From assembly GCA_039815505.1 (NCBI GenBank), contig JBCBZE010000047.1:1-14438 (forward strand): 14,438 bases of DNA, given 5' to 3'. Positions 13,501 to 14,438 of this stretch are shown one piece after another. A model generated the notes under the pieces. It saw only the letters and a program-made list of their open reading frames with translations, did not search any database and had not been told where the DNA came from. The position numbers and the translations under genes were made by a program. How positions within the stretch are numbered: position 1 is the stretch's first letter; each line of letters starts with the position of its first letter. The stretch comes from CANLWN01 sp039815505. Its GTDB lineage: Bacteria > Bacteroidota > Bacteroidia > Flavobacteriales > Flavobacteriaceae.

Positions 13501-14438
13501 CAGCGGACCAATTGACCATAACCAGCTATAATGTATTAAACCTTGATCCCAATGACGCTGATGGGGATACCGATGTTGCCGATGGCCGTTTTACATCCAT
13601 TGCCATGCATATAGTGAATAACTTAATGACTCCGGATATCATAGGTTTACAGGAAGTTCAAGATAATAATGGTTCTACGGATGATGGCACCACCGCAGCA
13701 AATAACACCTTACAAGCTTTGGTGGACGCTATTGTATTGGCAGGAGGTATAGCCTATGAATTTATTGACAACACATTGATTACAAATAATCAGAGTGGTG
13801 GTCAACCGGGAGGGAATATCCGAACGGCTTTTTTATATAATCCAAATCGGGTCGCTTTGGTCGATGGATCTGTTCGGGCCGTGGGAGGTCAAGGATCCGG
13901 AGAGGCTTTTAATGGAGCACGCTTACCGTTGGTTGCCACTTTTTTGTTCAATGGACAACAAGTGACCATAGTGAACAATCACTTTTCTTCCAAAGGTGGT
14001 AGTGCCCCAATATTAGGGGTAGAGCAGGATTTTGCTTCCCGTCAGGAAGATGTTACGGTAAATGGTAGTTTGGATGAGCGCCGGGCACAATCCCAAGCTG
14101 TTCAAGACTTTGTAGATGCTATTTTAACCACAGATGTGGATGCAAATATAGTAGTATTGGGGGATTTGAACGAGTTTGAGTTTATTTCTCCCGTATTGGA
14201 CCTGGAAACCGATTCAGGACTGGTCAACCTAACTAATAATGTAAATGTGAATGAGCGATATAGTTTTATTTTTCAAGGCAACTCCCAGCAACTAGATCAT
14301 ATTTTAATTAGTAGCAGTTTAAACAATAACCCTGAAGTGGACATTGTTCATGTGAATTCGGAATTTCCGGATACAGATAGCAAAGCAAGTGATCACGACC
14401 CGGTGGTGGCCCTACTTACTCTAGGGAATACCACGGCA
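10593..14438 (+). CDS. ExeM/NucH-type secreted multidomain nuclease (partial, 3' end off window)
   Basis: An exported nuclease with 1282 residues visible and no stop before the window edge. A signal peptide (1-22, SLSA before Q23) is followed by a lamin-tail-like domain (about 24-150), a Calx-beta domain (about 221-332), a second lamin-tail domain (about 338-465), a divergent third (about 508-690), an OB-fold domain of the kind found in ExeM/YhcR nucleases (about 712-815) and an endonuclease/exonuclease/phosphatase domain (about 972 onward). The catalytic set is complete: N980 in SYNVLN, E1021 in LQEV, H1130 in NNHFSSKGG, D1191 and N1193 in GDLNEF, and SDHDP (1266-1270). EF-hand-like loops occur at 356-367 and 625-633. 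Such proteins degrade extracellular DNA for phosphate or biofilm turnover. The missing end probably carries a type IX secretion tail, which cannot be checked here. The ATG at 10593 is fixed by the signal peptide. Confidence 0.93.
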   Translation, partial: MKKITSVLFMVSLFLSSVSLSAQELIISEVVDATLPGGLPKFVELTNIGDVPIDLSEFSIGNFSNGGTTLGGGTSTVLSGSLAPSESYVISYENGDGPGSGSFFNTYGFDLDNFDLGSFINGDDVIALFQGPATGDGSDATLIDLYGVIGVNGDDEVWDYTDGFGVRNTNVTSPNASFTPAEWSFGAANSLETGDDVTELALILANTTPGTFGDIAPLGTTLSIAADNAVRAEGDTGTTDFTFIVTRSGDVVGTTNVDFGVTGDVDASDFGGTLPSGTLSFMPEQTSQTITVSVSGDTEDESDEMFTVTLSNATNGATIQTASADGIVQNDDSPGGAVSIVINEILFDPAPDLPGDANGDGTRDGSEDEFIELVNMGADPLDISGWTISDLVQVRHTFPTNTILNPMQAIVVFGGGTPVGSFSGAVVQTASGGFLGLNNGGDTVTLNNGTADIAMEAYSNTIADESTTRDPDLTGSFIGHSSASSSGGALFSPGTRIDGTPFSGNSIPLPSLVFNELRISSSGASDDDSNYLEIFGNPNVSLDGLSLVAISGEFAPGQVDFVFDLTGFSTDANGFFLLANPTITSAIPQAELEGTDVTSDFDFFGSPSSFLIVSGFTAPQGTDLDSNDDGIFDSDIGMVIDAVSLVDGDANTDVNYGTLILGPDSNGFPPAGIARDIDGTGSYVQLVFNDLSADTPGFTNVPDVVEPGEITEIYTIQGEGHTSPLLNNTVTTTGIVTVVDTNGFYLQDPLGDDNIATSDAIFVFTGGAPTVTVGDELQVTGTVDEFFPGGVGSRNLSTTQISNPSISTTNAGVALPVAQIIGSSGRVPPTQNIDDDAFGAFEPTTDGIDFFESMEAMLVTAEDVVAIAPTNGFGEIFTVVNQGLGASVISERGTLNISPDDFNPEKIQIDEDTGILDFDLPLVNVGATLGNVTGVMGYSFGNFEILPTVDFSANVQNPTLNPETTSLVGTADQLTITSYNVLNLDPNDADGDTDVADGRFTSIAMHIVNNLMTPDIIGLQEVQDNNGSTDDGTTAANNTLQALVDAIVLAGGIAYEFIDNTLITNNQSGGQPGGNIRTAFLYNPNRVALVDGSVRAVGGQGSGEAFNGARLPLVATFLFNGQQVTIVNNHFSSKGGSAPILGVEQDFASRQEDVTVNGSLDERRAQSQAVQDFVDAILTTDVDANIVVLGDLNEFEFISPVLDLETDSGLVNLTNNVNVNERYSFIFQGNSQQLDHILISSSLNNNPEVDIVHVNSEFPDTDSKASDHDPVVALLTLGNTTA

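Noticed and set aside
1..14438. Search for CRISPR arrays, insertion sequences, tRNA genes, phage genes and defence systems.
   Set aside because: No regularly spaced repeats, transposase motifs, cloverleaf sequences or known defence domains were seen on either strand.

Overview
The window looks like chromosomal DNA from a marine or environmental member of the Flavobacteriaceae (Bacteroidota). The support is: AT-rich intergenic DNA with Bacteroidota-type promoter boxes (TAnnTTTG) and almost no Shine-Dalgarno sequences; a DnaX without the usual zinc-cysteine cluster; the Bacteroidota-restricted DUF3822 gene beside rsmD; and a large secreted protein with lamin-tail (LTD), Calx-beta and nuclease domains. 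Genus assignment is not possible from reading alone.

Layout. Left block (36-4309): dnaX (clamp loader gamma/tau) on the minus strand is divergent from rnpB (RNase P RNA, plus strand). rnpB runs into the end of a compact minus-strand operon made of a pilin-like membrane protein, a DUF3822 protein and rsmD (16S rRNA m2G966 methyltransferase). Middle block (4411-9660): a plus-strand run of six tightly spaced genes: a short RecD-like helicase, a DUF4126 membrane protein, kdsB (CMP-Kdo synthetase), a HAD phosphatase, kdnB (Kdo 8-oxidase family, iron-type alcohol dehydrogenase fold) and a PlsC-type acyltransferase. The last four point to building the inner core or lipid part of lipopolysaccharide, possibly with 8-amino-Kdo. 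Right block: a small secreted protein on the minus strand that overlaps the acyltransferase tail to tail, a 438-base gap without a gene, and a large secreted ExeM/NucH-type nuclease that runs off the right edge.

Most notable points. (1) dnaX carries a run of ten A residues just after the clamp-loader collar region; slipping by one base in either direction reaches a stop within a few codons, so this is a good candidate for making a short gamma form by slippage. (2) kdsB and kdnB are operon partners, but the aminotransferase kdnA that completes 8-amino-Kdo synthesis is not in the window. (3) The DUF3822 protein and its membrane-anchored neighbour resemble, by eye, a PilM-like/pseudopilin-like pair. 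(4) A divergent promoter region at 4310-4410 has back-to-back -33 elements and may give a leaderless helicase mRNA. No insertion sequences, CRISPR arrays, tRNAs or phage genes were seen. Everything is ordinary chromosomal content apart from these points; no clearly new multi-gene defence or mobile system was found.
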